Positions 1-10,564 are shown, numbered from the stretch's first letter. The stretch: DNA of 64,000 nt from Bradyrhizobium sp. AZCC 2262 (GCF_036924535.1 NZ_JAZHRT010000001.1:3658001-3722000); one strand, 5' to 3'. Translations and numbers: made by a program. Notes: a model not told the origin generated them from the letters alone.

Positions 1-254
1 AAGGTGCCGGCGATCATCACACGCCGTGCCCCAAACCGGATGAATGCCTTGGCCAGAACGGGCGCGGACAAACCCGTAGCCACATAGAAGATCGAATTGC
101 CGGCGAACACAGCCGAGATGTCCATGCCGAGATCAGCGGCGACTTGCCGACCCACGACGGCTAGAAGGCCGACCGTGCCCCATCCAATGACCTGCCCGAT
201 CGCAACGACAACAAGTACGCCGATGATTTTCTTGCCGGACTTCAAGGACCGCAT
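1..254 (-). CDS. MFS transporter, N-terminal part (runs off window)
   Basis: The visible 84 codons give the first two to three membrane helices of a major facilitator superfamily permease. A short basic start (MRSLKSGKK) is followed by a hydrophobic helix with GQVIGWGTVG, then a loop and a second helix ending in FIRFGARRVMIAG, the typical MFS loop 2-3 pattern with G-x-R-R. The start ATG lies at 254, 33 bases after the methyltransferase stop, so it may be the last member of the paiB-argC-methyltransferase group. The 3' part lies outside the window, so substrate cannot be suggested. Family call is fairly safe, function unknown. Confidence 0.75.
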   Translation of the reverse strand, partial: MRSLKSGKKIIGVLVVVAIGQVIGWGTVGLLAVVGRQVAADLGMDISAVFAGNSIFYVATGLSAPVLAKAFIRFGARRVMIAGT

Positions 255-287
255 CTTTCTTCGCCAGCCGCGATGCCCAACCGGGCG

Positions 288-881
288 TCAGCGGCTCTTC
301 CTGGCCACGACGAACAGCATCGTGGCCCATTGATTGTCGAAACCTATGACTTCGCCGGTTTCGATCTCCAGCGAGTCCCATTTGCCCGCCTCGGCATAGG
401 TCGCACGCAGCCAGTCCGACGACGGATAGTTGTAGTAGCGATTGAGCGTGTCGCGGCCGTCGCCATCGCCTTCCTTGTAACTGGCATAGAAGACGCCCTC
501 GGCCTTCAGCGCACGCCAGATCCGCGCGAGGACATCCGCGAGCTCCGTCCTCGGCACATGCAACAGGCAGGCGTTGGCCCAAACAGCATCATAGGCCCCG
601 ACCTCGTCGAGGTCATGAAACAGCAGCGTCTCGACCGTGCGGCCGAGATGCTTTGACGCGACGCCAGCCATTTCCGGCGAGCCATCGGTTGCGCGAACTT
701 CGAACCCCCGCGCCAGCATTTCCGCGGTGTCGCCGCCGGCGCCGCAGCCGAGTTCGAGAATGGAAGCGCCCGGCGGAAGCTGCGCCAGAAACGCCATCAG
801 CCGTGCCTGGCGCGAGGTGAACGTACGCTTGGCATAGGCCTCGGCGTTGCCGCGGTAGAATTGCAACGTCGCTTCGTCCAC
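288..881 (-). CDS. class I SAM-dependent methyltransferase
   Basis: This 197-residue protein is the size of a small Rossmann-fold methyltransferase (Methyltransf_25/11 type). Motif I is ELGCGAGG at residues 43-50, followed by an acidic strand end (VRATDGSPEM) that would contact the SAM ribose, and the post-II stretch YDAVWANACLLHVPR. The C-terminal half with YKEGDGDGRDTLNRYYNYPS resembles the tellurite-resistance TehB/ubiquinone-biosynthesis-like subgroup. The acceptor substrate is not evident. It is soluble, with no signal peptide. It sits 38 bases downstream of argC on the same strand and probably shares its transcript. A specific substrate should not be assumed. Confidence 0.85.
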   Translation of the reverse strand: MDEATLQFYRGNAEAYAKRTFTSRQARLMAFLAQLPPGASILELGCGAGGDTAEMLARGFEVRATDGSPEMAGVASKHLGRTVETLLFHDLDEVGAYDAVWANACLLHVPRTELADVLARIWRALKAEGVFYASYKEGDGDGRDTLNRYYNYPSSDWLRATYAEAGKWDSLEIETGEVIGFDNQWATMLFVVARKSR

Positions 882-919
882 CTGTCGCCCCTCTCTCCCC
901 TGCGGAAATGCCGTGTCAG

Positions 920-1900
920 TTACTTGTCGGCCAGGCCCAGCATCAGCCGCATATTCTGCACAGCTGCGCCCGACGCGCCCTTGCCGAGATTGTCGAGCCG
1001 CGCGACCAGCACCGCCTGACGATGTTTTTCGCTGGCAAAGACGTAAAGCTCGAGCTTGTTGGTCTCGTTGAGCGCCTCGGGCTCGAGCTTCCCGCCTTTG
1101 GATGCCGCGTTCTCGATCGGCATGACGGAGACGTAGGTGCTGCCGGCGTAGCGCTTGGCCAGCGCCGCGTGCAGGTCGGCTCCGCTGGGTTTGCCCGTCA
1201 GCGTGTCGAGATGCAGCGGCACCGAGACCAGCATGCCCTGCCGATAATTGCCGACCGACGGCACGAAGATCGGCCGCCGCGTCAGTTTTGAGTAAAGCTG
1301 CGTCTCCGGCAGATGCTTGTGCTCGAAGCCGAGGCCGTACAATTCGAAAGACGGCGCGCTGCCGTCCTCAAAACTCGCGATCATCGACTTGCCGCCGCCC
1401 GAATAGCCGCTCACCGCATTGATGGTGACGGGATAGTCCGCCGGCACGAGACCGGCATCGACGAGCGGCCGCAGCAGCGCAATGCCGCCGGTCGGATAAC
1501 AGCCGGGATTGGAGACCTTGCGCGCGGTCCGTATCTTGTCGGCTTGATCAGGCGTCAGTTCCGGAAAGCCGTACGTCCAGTCGCTGGCCACTCGAAAAGC
1601 CGTCGACGCATCGAGCACCTTGGGAGCGGAAGCGCCCATGCTGTCGATCAAGGCCACGGTTTCCTTGGCGGCATCGTCAGGCAGGCAGAGGATGACGAGA
1701 TCCACCTCCTCCATCAGCGCGCGCTTGGCGCCGGCATCCTTGCGCTTCTCCTCGGCAATGCTTTTCACGACGACGTCGTTCTGCAGCCGAAGCTGCTCGG
1801 CAATGCCGAGGCCCGTGGTTCCGGACGCGCCGTCCACGAACACGGCGGGCTTGGTCGCGGCGCCGGCGGTTTTCGGCTGATGGCTGTCGGTGAGGGTCAT
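920..1900 (-). CDS. argC: N-acetyl-gamma-glutamyl-phosphate reductase
   Basis: ArgC reduces N-acetyl-glutamyl phosphate to the semialdehyde with NADPH in arginine biosynthesis. The 326-residue length fits the shorter type-2 ArgC class. The dinucleotide-binding region is DGASGTTGLG near residues 23-32, the catalytic cysteine is C134 in SNPGCYPTGG, and the substrate-site histidine region is HKHLPET. An AAAGGA ribosome site precedes the ATG, which overlaps the paiB stop by four bases (ATGA), indicating translational coupling. The pairing with a PaiB-type protein rather than with rpsI or other arg genes is notable, because argC often lies elsewhere in rhizobia. Confidence 0.93.
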   Translation of the reverse strand: MTLTDSHQPKTAGAATKPAVFVDGASGTTGLGIAEQLRLQNDVVVKSIAEEKRKDAGAKRALMEEVDLVILCLPDDAAKETVALIDSMGASAPKVLDASTAFRVASDWTYGFPELTPDQADKIRTARKVSNPGCYPTGGIALLRPLVDAGLVPADYPVTINAVSGYSGGGKSMIASFEDGSAPSFELYGLGFEHKHLPETQLYSKLTRRPIFVPSVGNYRQGMLVSVPLHLDTLTGKPSGADLHAALAKRYAGSTYVSVMPIENAASKGGKLEPEALNETNKLELYVFASEKHRQAVLVARLDNLGKGASGAAVQNMRLMLGLADK

Positions 1901-2583
1901 GGCACGGTCCTTTCGATCTGGTTCGTTTCGTTGGCAAAGGCCTGTTCGCTTGCAAAGACGTTGGGCCGCGCTTGCTTCATCAAATGCGCGATCTGCTGCG
2001 CGCCGGCGTCGACTTGCGCGGCCAGCGACCCGGCAATTGCCACATAGTCGGTCTCGGACTTGTGCTGGTTCAGCTTGAAGCTGCCCTCAACCTCTTCAAC
2101 CGTCATCTCAAGGCCCACGATCGCTTTCTTCATCGCCTCCAGCCGCCCGGCCGTCATCTTCGACGACAGCCACGGCTTTTTCGGCAGCAGCCGCGCCTCG
2201 AATTTGGCGCTGAGCGCCTCGATCTGCGCGGCGAGTTCGCTGTCGGACATCGCCCGCACCGGGCCGGTCAGATGCACCGCCTGATAAAGCCAGGTCGGCA
2301 CCTGGTCCGGCGAAACGTACCAGTCCGGCGACACGTAGGCATCCGCGCCGTTGACGGCCAGCAGCCAGGACGTCGCCCCGTCCGCGAGCTTTACCAGCGG
2401 ATTGTGACGCGCGACGTGAAACGCCGCGCGCGGCGTGCCGTCATTGGCCGAGGTCAGATAGAACGGCAGCGACGAGGCGACGGGCTTGTTGCCATCCCAC
2501 GCGCAGGCCAGCCCAAAGCCGCGCGCTTCCGCGAACGCGAGGCTCGCGGCGCGGTCGGACTTGAACGGTGGAGGCGTATACAT
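1897..2583 (-). CDS. PaiB-type FMN-binding (pyridoxamine-oxidase fold) protein
   Basis: The 228-residue protein starts MYTPPPFKSD and has the split-barrel flavin-binding architecture of the PaiB family. Characteristic stretches are SSLPFYL, HVARHNPLVK, YVSPDWY, VPTWLYQAVHLTG and the C-terminal PKKPWLSSKM. In Bacillus, PaiB is a negative regulator of sporulation and protease genes, but for most homologues the annotated name FMN-binding negative transcriptional regulator rests on homology alone, and no DNA-binding motif is evident here. It is the promoter-proximal gene of a minus-strand group and overlaps argC by four bases. A palindromic repeat and about 300 bases of non-coding DNA lie upstream. 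Confidence 0.85.
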   Translation of the reverse strand: MYTPPPFKSDRAASLAFAEARGFGLACAWDGNKPVASSLPFYLTSANDGTPRAAFHVARHNPLVKLADGATSWLLAVNGADAYVSPDWYVSPDQVPTWLYQAVHLTGPVRAMSDSELAAQIEALSAKFEARLLPKKPWLSSKMTAGRLEAMKKAIVGLEMTVEEVEGSFKLNQHKSETDYVAIAGSLAAQVDAGAQQIAHLMKQARPNVFASEQAFANETNQIERTVP

Positions 2584-2804
2584 CTCAAACTCCTGCTTGA
2601 CGTAGGAGCCGCCAGTTCAGACCGCGTTTCTGGAAAAAGAAAAAAGCCGCGGGACCGGATCCGGCGGCAGGGGCGATGATCTTAAACGCAGACAACCGCC
2701 CGAACCGCGATAATGCGGCGGCGGCGAGCGGCGGACATGGTCGAAGCGTTGATCATGGGCGCGGCTATAAGGCCGCGCCCGCCCGGCGTCAAGAGATTGC
2801 ACCG

Positions 2805-2884
2805 TCATTCCGGGGCGGGAGCGAAGCGAGCGAACCCGGAATCTCGAGATTCCGGGTTCGATGCTGCGCATCGCCCCGGAATGA
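2805..2884. repeat. nested palindromic intergenic repeat (REP-like)
   Basis: Outer arms TCATTCCGGGGCG (2805-2817) and CGCCCCGGAATGA (2872-2884) are exact inverse complements. Between them, positions 2831-2860 are a perfect 30-base palindrome centred on CTCGAG. The whole unit could fold into a cruciform or a branched RNA hairpin. It lies directly after the stop of the metallo-hydrolase gene (minus strand) and upstream of paiB, so it may serve as a terminator or mRNA 3' stabiliser. The core CATTCCGGGGCG is a sequence I recognise as a dispersed element of Bradyrhizobium-type genomes; copy number cannot be counted here. Confidence 0.8.
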
Positions 2885-2891
2885 CACTGCC

Positions 2892-3881
2892 TCAGATCAC
2901 TGGATTCCACGGCGCCGGGATCACCCGGTAGCCGTTGCCGTCCTTTTCGACGTTGCCGAGCCCGGGGAACGGATAGTGGAAACCCTGCACCTGGAGCTTG
3001 TCCGCCACCAGCATGTCGTAGGTCTTGCGGCGGGCCGTTTCGGCCATGGCGGGATCCTGGTCGAAGAAGGCGTGCCAGCCGGGATTGGCGGCAAACAGGT
3101 AGGGAATGTTGGTGACGTCGGACTGGATGAACACCTTGCCCGAGCCCGAGGACAGCACGTAGGAGGTGTGGCCCGGCGTGTGGCCGGCGGTCTCGACCGC
3201 GAGCAGGCCGGGAGCCACTTCCTTGCCCCACTCATAGGGCGTCACCTTCTTTTTGAGCCCTGCCTCGAACACGCGGCGGGCGTTCTTGAACACGCCCGGC
3301 ATGCGCTCGCCGGTCTGCTTGGCCATTTCGCCGTCGTCCATGAAGTATTTCCACTCGACCGACGGCACCAGCACTTCGGCGTTGGCGAACGCGAGCGTTC
3401 CCTCCGCATTGAGCAGACCGTTGATGTGATCGCCATGGAAATGCGAGATCACCACCATGTCGACGTTCTTCGGATCGAAGCCGGCCGCGGCCATGTTGGT
3501 AGCGAACTGGCCGACAGCGCCCTTGCTCGATGCAAACGCGCCCGGACCGTTGCCGGTGTCGAGGACGATCAGTTTGCCGCCGGAATTGATGACCAGCGGC
3601 CCGAACTGGATGCTGACCTTGTCCTTCGGCATGTAGGCCTTCTCGAGCGCTGCGGCGACGTCGTCCTTCTTCGCGTTGAGAACGAAGCTATCCCCGAGCG
3701 CGAACGTGTTCACGCCGTCGGAGATGACGGTGACCTGCACGTCGCCGACCTTGTAGCGATAGAAACTCGGCGCCTGCTTGTCGGCCATCGGCGCGGCGGC
3801 GTTGGCGGGCGCGTTAGACAGCAGGGGCGCAGCAGCCAGCGCCGCGGCTCCGGCGAGTGCGTGACGTCGTGTCATTTCCAT
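2892..3881 (-). CDS. Tat-exported metallo-beta-lactamase-fold hydrolase
   Basis: A 329-residue protein with a twin-arginine-type leader (TRRHALAG, then an alanine-rich hydrophobic stretch ending near residue 30). The metal-binding motif is SHFHGDH with H147, H149, D151 and H152, followed by the later ligands in ETAGHTPGHTSY (His) and FIQSDVTN (Asp). This is the arrangement of periplasmic MBL-fold hydrolases related to lactonases and AttM/quorum-quenching enzymes, but the substrate cannot be told. A GGGAGG ribosome site seven bases before the ATG supports the start. It is transcribed alone or with paiB downstream across a 300-base gap containing a palindromic repeat. Confidence 0.88.
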   Translation of the reverse strand: MEMTRRHALAGAAALAAAPLLSNAPANAAAPMADKQAPSFYRYKVGDVQVTVISDGVNTFALGDSFVLNAKKDDVAAALEKAYMPKDKVSIQFGPLVINSGGKLIVLDTGNGPGAFASSKGAVGQFATNMAAAGFDPKNVDMVVISHFHGDHINGLLNAEGTLAFANAEVLVPSVEWKYFMDDGEMAKQTGERMPGVFKNARRVFEAGLKKKVTPYEWGKEVAPGLLAVETAGHTPGHTSYVLSSGSGKVFIQSDVTNIPYLFAANPGWHAFFDQDPAMAETARRKTYDMLVADKLQVQGFHYPFPGLGNVEKDGNGYRVIPAPWNPVI

Positions 3882-4081
3882 GTGATGTCCTCCCAGTGAG
3901 ACGATGGATGCGGTTCGCGGGATTGCCCGCTTTGATGCGTGCCCTTTGTTCGCTTGTTGCCGAAATCTAGCAGCGTTTCTGCGATAGCGCGACGACGGCC
4001 AAGCGACGGCAGTGCGAAGATGCTCTGATCTACGTACGTTGGAGCTAACACCCCCGTCGTCGGCTTATTCCCAGCCTACCC

Positions 4082-4612
4082 CTACGCCGCGCGCCACAGC
4101 CATTCGGCGAGTTTCCCCATCACGTCGCCGACCAGCAGCAGGGCGGCCGACCAGACCAGCGCCGAGACGAAATTGGCGATCTGGAACGGCCAGTAGGACA
4201 TCTCGAAAATGCCGGCGGCGAGCGGCACCGAGGCCCGCAGCGGCCCGAAGAACCGTCCGATGAAGATCGAGGGCACTCCCCATTTTTGGACGAAGGCCTC
4301 GCCGCGCGGCAGGATCTCCGGATAGCGCGACAGCGGCCACATCTCGGCGACGTTCTCCTTGTAGCGGTAGCCGAACCAGTAGGAGACCCAGTCGCCGAGC
4401 GCAGCACCCAGGCCGCCGGCCAGCCAGACCGGCCAGAAGCTGATGCCGCTGACGCCGATCAGCGCACCGATCGCGACCAGCGCCCCCCAGGCCGGCACCA
4501 GCAGCGAAATGAAGGCAAGCGATTCGCAAAACGCCAGCACCAGGACAATGGGTGCGGCCCAGGCCTGATTGTCGCGCACGAAATCAGCCAGAGCGCGCGC
4601 AAAATCTTGCAT
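4082..4612 (-). CDS. DedA family membrane protein
   Basis: At 176 residues this matches the short DedA/VTT-domain proteins. It shows an N-terminal reentrant/hydrophobic helix (residues 15-45, ESLAFISLLVPAWGAL), the family motif GAALGDWVSYWFGYRYKE, and the R-x-x-x-P-x-x-AG pattern in GRFFGPLRASVPLAAG, followed by a C-terminal helix pair. DedA proteins are inner-membrane phospholipid transporters/flippases linked to undecaprenyl-phosphate or phosphatidylethanolamine recycling and to envelope integrity. The conserved E near the N-terminus and the GRF-x-G-x-x-R motif are present, so it is likely functional. Neighbouring genes do not suggest a specific role. Confidence 0.9.
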   Translation of the reverse strand: MQDFARALADFVRDNQAWAAPIVLVLAFCESLAFISLLVPAWGALVAIGALIGVSGISFWPVWLAGGLGAALGDWVSYWFGYRYKENVAEMWPLSRYPEILPRGEAFVQKWGVPSIFIGRFFGPLRASVPLAAGIFEMSYWPFQIANFVSALVWSAALLLVGDVMGKLAEWLWRAA

Positions 4613-4985
4613 GTTCTGAAACGCCTTCTCCGCCCCGTTTGCGCCGTTGAATCTTTTTGCTGATTCAAGGGCTCGCGACAGCTAAGCCAGCCGCCTGCGT
4701 GTCTTCAAGTCACAAAGGCTGGCACGGGCTGTGATCATCGCTTAATTTCGATCGCCCCGCCGGCCTTCCGCGCCGGCGAAAATCCGTGGTCTCTCCAAAT
4801 CATAGCCGACGGCGTTGCCGCCATCTGTTCAGCGCCGCTCAGGCCTGATAGAGGCTCGCAATCCGGTGCATCGGTGGGAAGAAGGCGCCTGGCGCTCGCC
4901 CCACCGTCACCTTTTGAGCCCATCCGTGGCATAGTCAGAGTGACCGATTCGCTCGCGCGATATCGCGCGCAACACCTAAAGAGCC
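4613..4985. other. non-coding stretch between dedA and parE
   Basis: This 373-base interval separates divergently transcribed dedA and parE and must hold both promoters. Short open frames on either strand have no recognisable protein features. A small GC-rich hairpin (GCCGGC...GCCGGC near 4760-4785) is visible. No tRNA or structured RNA was recognised. Confidence 0.5.
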
Positions 4986-7040
<2,055 letters not shown>

Positions 7041-7263
7041 TTTTACCGTTATTGGCACTTTCCGGGACTATTTCCGGCCTTCTTGGGCCGGTTGGAGCTG
7101 GAATCCGCCCAATTTTCAGACCTTTCCCCGGCGTTCGTTTGTAGGAAGGTGTGCTCCTCCCGCAACAGCTTTTTCGCCGGATCCACGTATAGTCACGGTA
7201 CTGGATTTTGGGAATCGGCGCTCGCGCTGCTCGTCAAGCGAACTAGGAATTGGGGATTTGGAC

Positions 7264-8067
7264 ATGAAGAAGTTGGTGCTCGCTCTGACCGCGGTTGCGG
7301 CATTCACCGGATCGGCCTCGGCGGCTGATCTCGCGGCCCGCCCGTACACGAAGGCACCGATGGCAGTCGCTCCAGTGTACAACTGGACCGGCTTCTACAT
7401 CTTCGGTGGCGGCGGCGGCGGCCTATGGAATGCCGACAGCAACGTGCAAACTGCACCTGGCGGTGTTGCCATCACCCGCGATCAGCGCATGGGTGGCAGC
7501 GGCTGGTTCGGAACGGTTGGTATCGGTTATGACTGGCAGTTCAACGGCCGGTGGGTGGCCGGTATCTTCGGTGATGGCCAGTTCGGAGACATCCGCGGTT
7601 CCCTCAGCGATCCGACCGTCTTCCTTGAAGGCCGCGAGAAGCTCAAGACCAGCTACGCAGCCGGTGTGAGAGTAGGTTATCTCGTTGCTCCGAATGTGCT
7701 GTCCTACGTGAACGGCGGTTACTCCGGATCGGAGTGGTCGGGCTCGAATCTGTCCTTTATCGGCGCTGGCGGCAGTCCGACCCTCGCCACCACCGGCTCC
7801 TTCCAGCGTAATGGCTGGTTCATCGGCGGCGGCGTCGAGAACAACCTCGACATCTTTGGTATCGCGGCACCCGGCTGGTTCATGAAGACCGAATACCGGT
7901 CGGCATTCTATGACCGCATCTCCCTGCCCGAGACTTTTGCTCCGGCTAGTGGCCTCGCGGGCCCGACGGGTACGGCGGTCACTTTCAAGCCCTGGACGCA
8001 GACCATCAGCACTTCGCTGGTCTACCGCTTCAACTGGGGTGGCGCTCCGGTCCAGGCAAAGTACTGA
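7264..8067 (+). CDS. outer-membrane beta-barrel protein (Omp25/RopB type)
   Basis: Encodes 267 residues beginning MKKLVLALTAVAAFTGSASA, a clear Sec signal peptide with cleavage before ADLAARPYTKAP. The mature part alternates aromatic and glycine residues (WTGFYIFGGGGGG, GIGYDWQFNGRWVAGIFGD, GVRVGYLVAPNVLSYVNGGY) and ends in a strand closing on VYRFNWGG, typical of eight-strand barrels of the Omp25/31 family. A TTG codon two codons earlier is in frame, but the ATG at 7264 begins the signal peptide and is preferred. A strong terminator follows. A paralogue with the same mature start lies at 9568-10335. Confidence 0.9.
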   Translation: MKKLVLALTAVAAFTGSASAADLAARPYTKAPMAVAPVYNWTGFYIFGGGGGGLWNADSNVQTAPGGVAITRDQRMGGSGWFGTVGIGYDWQFNGRWVAGIFGDGQFGDIRGSLSDPTVFLEGREKLKTSYAAGVRVGYLVAPNVLSYVNGGYSGSEWSGSNLSFIGAGGSPTLATTGSFQRNGWFIGGGVENNLDIFGIAAPGWFMKTEYRSAFYDRISLPETFAPASGLAGPTGTAVTFKPWTQTISTSLVYRFNWGGAPVQAKY

Positions 8068-8090
8068 TCTCTGCTAATTCAGCAGCTCAA

Positions 8091-8118
8091 AAGCCCCGGC
8101 ATCGTCCGGGGCTTTTTT
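8091..8118 (+). terminator. rho-independent terminator of the porin gene
   Basis: A nine-base-pair stem AAGCCCCGG / CCGGGGCTT (8091-8099 with 8106-8114) and a six-base loop are followed by a run of six T. It starts 24 bases after the porin stop codon. Confidence 0.9.
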
Positions 8119-8484
8119 GTTGTTCGAATATGGACGCTTGCTCGATCGTCATTGGGAGAAGCGGCATATCCGGCATAGCTCAACGAGCGAAGGCGGAAGC
8201 GAAGAAGCAATCCAGCCCACCGGCTAGGCCTCGTGAAGAGCTTCGCTCCGCTCGCCCCAGTCCCCGCCCGGGCTTGGCCAGTCGCGCCAGCGCCAGCACA
8301 ATCCTTGCGGCCCAAGACGCCTCCACGACAGCACTCAAGCCCCGAGATGACTTCCGGCCTTGCGGAACCGGCCGCCATCCTATTCGATCGGTGGCTACTG
8401 CGACCGCTGGCATTGGTTCCTAGCGGCAGTTCATCGCAAGCCGCGCGGCACCCAGCGACCGGAACGGCAACAGGGGAGAAATCC
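8119..8484. other. non-coding stretch after porin terminator
   Basis: About 366 bases with no convincing gene. Positions 8195-8217 carry GCGAAGAAGCAATCCAG, resembling the end of a common Bradyrhizobium-type intergenic repeat (gcgaag..aatccag) in decayed form. The promoter of the small membrane protein gene at 8485 must lie here; no clear promoter boxes were identified. Confidence 0.4.
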
Positions 8485-8670
8485 ATGGCCAGATCGCTTT
8501 CGATCGTCGGCTTTCTGGCGCTTGCGATCGGCCTGCTGTGGATCGGTCAGGGCACCGGCGCGATTCGCTGGCCGCCATCGAGCTTCATGATCAATCAACT
8601 GCAATGGGCCGGATATGGCGCCGTGCTCGGCGCCGTCGGCCTGATCCTGATCTGGCAAGGCAACCGCTAG
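8485..8670 (+). CDS. small two-helix membrane protein, 61 residues
   Basis: The frame MARSLSIVGFLALAIG... encodes two hydrophobic helices (about residues 5-22 and 39-57) joined by a short loop GAIRWPPSSFMINQLQW. A GGGGAGA ribosome site sits six bases before the ATG, which favours this start over longer in-frame options upstream. I do not recognise a named family; similar tiny hypothetical membrane proteins are common in Bradyrhizobium. The SDR gene follows after 33 bases on the same strand, so the two are probably cotranscribed, but no functional link is evident. Confidence 0.7.
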   Translation: MARSLSIVGFLALAIGLLWIGQGTGAIRWPPSSFMINQLQWAGYGAVLGAVGLILIWQGNR

Positions 8671-8703
8671 ATCCACCCATCCTACAGAAACTGGACAACA
8701 GCT

Positions 8704-9474
8704 ATGGCAGCAAAACTATTCGATCTCTCAGGCAAAGTCGCCATCGTCACCGGCGGCAATGGCGGGATCGGGCTCGGCATGGCCCGGGGCCTTGCACAAG
8801 CCGGCGCGGCGATCGCGGTGGTCGGCCGCAACGAGGCCAAGTCGGCGGCTGCGGTCGCGGAGCTTGCGCAAGGCGGCGCGAGGGCGATTGCGGTCGCGGC
8901 CGACGTCACCGACAAGGAAGCGGTCGCCGCCATGGTCAGCCGCGTCGCCGGCGAGTTCGGCCGAATCGATATCCTCGTCAACAATGCCGGCATCAATATC
9001 CGCAAGCCGCCGCACGCGCTTGATATCGCCGAGTGGAACAGCGTGATCCAGACCAACCTCACCAGCGCCTTCCTGTGCTCACAGGCGGTCTATCCCGCCA
9101 TGAAGGCGGCCGGCGGCGGCAAGATCATCAATATCGGCTCGATGATGTCGATCTTCGGCGCCAGCTTCACGCCGGCCTATGCCGCCAGCAAGGGCGGCAT
9201 CGTGCAGTTCACCCGTTCCTGCGCCTGCGCCTGGGCCGCCGACAACATCCAGGCCAACGCCGTGCTGCCGGGCTGGATCGACACGGATCTGACCAAGCGC
9301 GCCCGCAAGGAGATCGACGGCCTGCACGACCGGGTGCTGGGACGCACCCCGGCAGCACGCTGGGGCGCCATCGATGATTTTGCCGGGATCGCGGTCTTCC
9401 TCGCCTCGCCCGCCTCCGACTTCGTCACCGGCACTGCGATTCCCGTCGACGGCGGCTACTCGATCATGGGCTAG
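8704..9474 (+). CDS. SDR family NAD(P)-dependent oxidoreductase
   Basis: A 256-residue classical short-chain dehydrogenase. The cofactor motif TGGNGGIG is at residues 17-24, NNAG follows at about 91-94, and the catalytic Tyr159-x3-Lys163 occurs in YAASK, with an upstream serine in NIGSMMS. The C-terminal FVTGTAIPVDGGYSIMG is the standard SDR end. The overall pattern, with NIRKPP after NNAG, resembles 2-deoxy-D-gluconate 3-dehydrogenase/gluconate 5-dehydrogenase (KduD/IdnO) enzymes, but substrate is not proven. An arginine after the second strand (VVGRNEAK) suggests NADP preference. It lies between two paralogous porins. Confidence 0.9.
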   Translation: MAAKLFDLSGKVAIVTGGNGGIGLGMARGLAQAGAAIAVVGRNEAKSAAAVAELAQGGARAIAVAADVTDKEAVAAMVSRVAGEFGRIDILVNNAGINIRKPPHALDIAEWNSVIQTNLTSAFLCSQAVYPAMKAAGGGKIINIGSMMSIFGASFTPAYAASKGGIVQFTRSCACAWAADNIQANAVLPGWIDTDLTKRARKEIDGLHDRVLGRTPAARWGAIDDFAGIAVFLASPASDFVTGTAIPVDGGYSIMG

Positions 9475-9515
9475 GCCGGAATCAGAGACCGGCTGTTTGC
9501 CTGACCGACCCAAAA

Positions 9516-9543
9516 GAAAAAGCCCCGGCTTGCGCCGGGGCTT
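9516..9543 (-). terminator. rho-independent terminator serving the minus-strand porin
   Basis: A ten-base-pair stem AAGCCCCGGC / GCCGGGGCTT (9520-9529 with 9534-9543) with a TTGC loop. On the minus strand it is followed by a T-rich tract (complement of 9511-9520), so it ends transcripts of the porin at 9568-10335. It may also stop the convergent SDR transcript, though no plus-strand T-tract follows. Confidence 0.85.
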
Positions 9544-9567
9544 CCTCGTCTGGATATTTGTTGTTGA

Positions 9568-10335
9568 TCAGTACCTCGCGACGACCGGGCCGCCGAACTT
9601 GTAGCTCAGACGGACCACAGCCGACTGAATGTCGCGGGGCTTGGCATCGAAGGTGTAGACGGCCGGAGCCGCTGCTCCAGCGAGCTGGTAGCTCTTGGTC
9701 TCGAAGGCCGAATAGTCGTACTCAAGTCCGACGATCCAGTTCGCGGTGATGCCGTATTCCCAACCGGCGCCGACGGTCCAGCCGTTGTGCCACTGCGTCG
9801 ACGATCCCGAACCCGTGTTCGCCGGTACCGTATCGGAGACCGCCAGGCGGTTGTTCACGCCGGCCCAGCCGCCCTTGACGTAGAACAGGTTGTTATTCAC
9901 TGCGATACCAGCACGACCGGTGATCGTCGCCATCCAGTCGGCGCGCCAGCTGAACACATCATCAAGCCCGGCGCCGAAGACGTTGTTGAGCACGCTGCCG
10001 CGGGTATCGAGGCCCGAGATGGTGCCCTCAAGACCGAACACGAAGTTGCTGGCCTGCCAGTTGTAGCCGATCTGGCCACCACCGATGATGCCGGTTCCGC
10101 GCTGACGGAAGCCTTGGCCGGGTGCGAGGTCGCCGAACGCCGTGGTATTGGCGGTATTGACCCACTCCTGGTTGGTCCAGGCGCCACCGACGTTGCCGCC
10201 GATATAGAAACCGCCCCAGTTGTAAACGGCGATCGGTGCCGGCGCCTTGGTATAGGGCCGCGCCGCCAGATCCGCGGCCGAAGCAGACATGGAACCCATC
10301 ATGAGGGCGGCGGCTGCAATAGCGATCTTTTTCAT
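9568..10335 (-). CDS. outer-membrane beta-barrel protein (Omp25/RopB type), paralogue
   Basis: A 255-residue porin-like protein starting MKKIAIAAAALMMGSMSASA with cleavage before ADLAARPYTKAP, the same mature N-terminus as the protein at 7264-8067. The barrel repeats include WGGFYIGGNVGGAWTNQEW, GGGQIGYNWQASNFVFGLEG, GRAGIAVNNNLFYVKGGW and the final VVRLSYKFGGPVVARY. The preceding GGTGGGAA ribosome site eight bases before ATG 10335 supports this start; a longer frame to 10443 has no signal sequence at its start. Members of this family are abundant surface proteins; expression conditions cannot be inferred. Confidence 0.9.
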   Translation of the reverse strand: MKKIAIAAAALMMGSMSASAADLAARPYTKAPAPIAVYNWGGFYIGGNVGGAWTNQEWVNTANTTAFGDLAPGQGFRQRGTGIIGGGQIGYNWQASNFVFGLEGTISGLDTRGSVLNNVFGAGLDDVFSWRADWMATITGRAGIAVNNNLFYVKGGWAGVNNRLAVSDTVPANTGSGSSTQWHNGWTVGAGWEYGITANWIVGLEYDYSAFETKSYQLAGAAAPAVYTFDAKPRDIQSAVVRLSYKFGGPVVARY

Positions 10336-10564
10336 AATATTTCCCACCACTGACAAAACCCAAATTCTGCCGTGAAAATATCCAGAAACACTCGGGAAGG
10401 CTGTAACCACGCTGCAACAGTGAGGTAGATTTGCCCTTCGCACGTCCCGATTGCGGTCGTGAATTACCGTTTAGTTAATCAACCATTACGGGTTCCGGCA
10501 ACGTCAGGGGCTTTTGTTGCACAATTACCCGCCGGTAGCGTCCCGCCACCACACCCGAATGGGC

